DNA from: a bacterium
GTDB lineage: Bacteria > Bacillota > Clostridia > Oscillospirales > Acutalibacteraceae
DNA: 17,061 bases
Direction: 5' to 3'
Assembly: GCA_020625635.1 (NCBI GenBank)
Contig: JAHLBL010000012.1
Span: forward strand, 1 to 17,061
Shown here: piece after piece, positions 15,674 to 17,061 of the stretch
Layout: each line of letters begins with the position of its first letter
How positions within the stretch are numbered: position 1 is the first letter of the stretch
Notes under the pieces: model-generated
Told to the model about the DNA's origin: nothing
The model's database searches: none
The model's input: the letters and a program-made list of their open reading frames with translations, nothing else
Program-made: the position numbers and the translations under genes

Positions 15674-16746
15674 TGAAAGTAGAACTTTTAAGTGTAATAG
15701 GATTGCTTCTGTGCCTTATAATAATCGGCATAGAGTATATCATTCATTACAGACTTGCCGAGCGTCAGGATGAGCACAGTATTCGTGAGCGCGATATGAC
15801 GTGGCGGATGAATCTGCGTGTTGACGCTGTATTGCGCGCGCCGACACGCGCCTGTCTCCAAAGCGAGATCCGCGCCCTTAACGAGGATATCGGAGAGGAC
15901 TATGAGGCTTACGAAACTGCCATCGGGATCATGAATCAAATCAGGGAGAAACGCGGCGGCGACAAGATAGACAAATTAATAGAAGCCGTCAAGGAGGAGG
16001 TAAAGCCTGTTGAAATTTACTCCAAAATGCTTGATGAGGGTAACGTCTATCATAAGGGTTACGCTCTGCGCAGGCTTGCCGACCTCGGAGCCGTGGAATA
16101 CAAGGACACGATGATTGAGTACCTCAATAATAAAAACCGTGACCTTGCGTATAACGCGGCTATGGCGCTTGTTCAGTTCGGCGACGTGGAGAACGTGGCG
16201 GGCTACATAATCGCCATACAGGACGACAGACAGTACTCGGGAAGAATCATCAACGAGTTTTTTGACGACTTTAAGGGCAGCCGCGCCGAGCTTGCGACAC
16301 GGCTTTTTGAGCAGTGCAACGATTATATGAAGAGCACGATCATAAAGGCTATTGCGCCCTATAAGATAGAAGAATTCCGCCCGATGTATATCGAGGAAAT
16401 CGCAGGCAAAAACTTCGGAATGAAGGTAGCCTGCATAAAGGCGCTCGCCGCCTTCGGCAATCCCGAGGACGAGCAGCTGCTTCAGATTGCCGCGCAGGAC
16501 AAGGAGTGGGTCATCCGCGCCGCCGCAGTCAGAGGGCTCTCGCTTCTGCACACAAAGAGCGCCCTGCAAACAGTAAAAAAGGCGCTTACGGACAAGGAAT
16601 GGTGGGTGCGCCAGACCGCCGCAAAGGCGATCACCGAAATGGATATTTCCCCGAGAGATCTTGAGGATATCCTCGGCGGTTATGACCGCTACGCCGCCGA
16701 CGCCGTGAAGTCGGTGCTTTACAAGAAAATCGACAGTTTAGCGTAA
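15673..16746 (+). CDS. Membrane-anchored HEAT-repeat protein
   Basis: A 357-residue protein whose ATG shares its A with the stop of the preceding gene (TGATG), with GGAG just upstream, so translation is coupled. One N-terminal helix (about 5-25) is followed by a charged helical region and then HEAT or PBS-lyase-like repeats (about 110-350), clearest in the pair DKEWVIRAAAVRGLSLL (276-292) and DKEWWVRQTAAKAITEM (307-323). With a short N-terminal tail the helical array could lie in the cytoplasm, facing the synthase. HEAT arrays are protein-binding scaffolds; placed directly before a GT2 gene it is most likely a synthase partner. No enzyme residues were seen. Confidence 0.85.
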   Translation: MKVELLSVIGLLLCLIIIGIEYIIHYRLAERQDEHSIRERDMTWRMNLRVDAVLRAPTRACLQSEIRALNEDIGEDYEAYETAIGIMNQIREKRGGDKIDKLIEAVKEEVKPVEIYSKMLDEGNVYHKGYALRRLADLGAVEYKDTMIEYLNNKNRDLAYNAAMALVQFGDVENVAGYIIAIQDDRQYSGRIINEFFDDFKGSRAELATRLFEQCNDYMKSTIIKAIAPYKIEEFRPMYIEEIAGKNFGMKVACIKALAAFGNPEDEQLLQIAAQDKEWVIRAAAVRGLSLLHTKSALQTVKKALTDKEWWVRQTAAKAITEMDISPRDLEDILGGYDRYAADAVKSVLYKKIDSLA

Positions 16747-16759
16747 AGGAGGGGATACA

Positions 16760-17061
16760 ATGCCGTTTATGAACGCTGTCCGCAGCTTTATTATAGTGTT
16801 CAACTACTTTTGTATGACATTTACGATAGTATTGAGCATTATATATATCATACAGATGTTTGTGTCCTTATTCAGAGTGCGCAAAAACTACAGCAAACAT
16901 TTTTCCGACGATTATTTGCGCTATATAGATTCAAACAATCTTTTGCCCATATCACTGATCATTCCCGCGTATAACGAGCAGGAGAACATTGTTCAGAATA
17001 TACGCTCGCTTATGAAAATCAACTATCCGTGCTACGAAATAATCGTCGTCAACGACGGTTC
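16760..17061 (+). CDS. Family 2 glycosyltransferase, N-terminal part (truncated by window edge)
   Basis: The first 100 codons of a gene that continues past the right edge. The ATG follows AAAGGAGGGG at good spacing and lies 13 bases after the HEAT gene stop. An N-terminal membrane helix (about 10-38) precedes the start of a GT-A fold: ISLIIPAYNEQENI, then YEIIVVNDGS, the nucleotide-sugar-binding strands and first Asp of processive GT2 enzymes such as cellulose, hyaluronan and poly-GlcNAc synthases. The catalytic D, QxxRW motif and any C-terminal c-di-GMP-binding domain would lie outside the window. Together with the two preceding genes it points to a membrane polysaccharide synthase. Confidence 0.9.
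   Translation, partial: MPFMNAVRSFIIVFNYFCMTFTIVLSIIYIIQMFVSLFRVRKNYSKHFSDDYLRYIDSNNLLPISLIIPAYNEQENIVQNIRSLMKINYPCYEIIVVNDG

Noticed and set aside
15976..16569. 197-codon leftward frame inside the HEAT gene
   Set aside because: No ribosome site or promoter, and the opposite strand is a coupled operon gene with clear repeats.

Overview
The window looks like chromosome from a gut-type Gram-positive Clostridia, most like a Ruminococcus or other Oscillospiraceae. That is inferred from AAAGGAGG-type Shine-Dalgarno sites, sigma-A promoters with 17-bp spacers, U-tract terminators and the domain style of the signalling proteins; no marker gene confirms it. No tRNA, rRNA, insertion sequence, phage gene or CRISPR array was seen. 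Almost everything relates to cyclic di-GMP (c-di-GMP): enzymes that make or break it, a riboswitch that senses it, and an operon of envelope and polysaccharide genes under that riboswitch.

Left part (1-6818), signalling enzymes. The 5' end of a leftward membrane-protein gene runs off the edge (1-74); its strong promoter has two phased TTCC-N5-GGAA dyads upstream. Next, leftward, is a PAS-GGDEF-EAL-PAS protein (333-2879) with a degenerate GGDEF motif and an intact EAL set, probably a phosphodiesterase. A 400-bp divergent intergenic region holds two promoters, palindromes, a 36-bp tandem repeat and a foldable leader. Then comes a rightward membrane HD-GYP phosphodiesterase (3281-5404) whose start codon is anomalous. 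It converges, through a shared bidirectional terminator, on a leftward Cache-GGDEF diguanylate cyclase (5464-6818) split by a one-base frameshift.

Right part (6819-17061), the output. A canonical promoter leads into a well-formed class I c-di-GMP riboswitch (about 7136-7201) followed directly by an intrinsic terminator. Beyond it seven genes run in the same direction with small gaps or overlaps: a secreted glycine-rich beta-helix protein, a strong intergenic hairpin, a lipoprotein, a 63-residue coiled-coil protein, a membrane HD-domain phosphodiesterase with GVN in place of GYP, a 1015-residue membrane-anchored glycosidase-like protein, a membrane-anchored HEAT-repeat protein, and the start of a family 2 glycosyltransferase that runs off the right edge.

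Working model (inference): local cyclases and phosphodiesterases set the c-di-GMP level; the riboswitch reads it and controls an exopolysaccharide or matrix operon made of a synthase (GT2), partners (HEAT protein, large extracytoplasmic protein), a lipoprotein and a secreted matrix or carbohydrate-binding protein. An HD phosphodiesterase inside the same operon would give feedback. I do not recognise this gene set as a named system, and it is the best candidate for something undescribed here.
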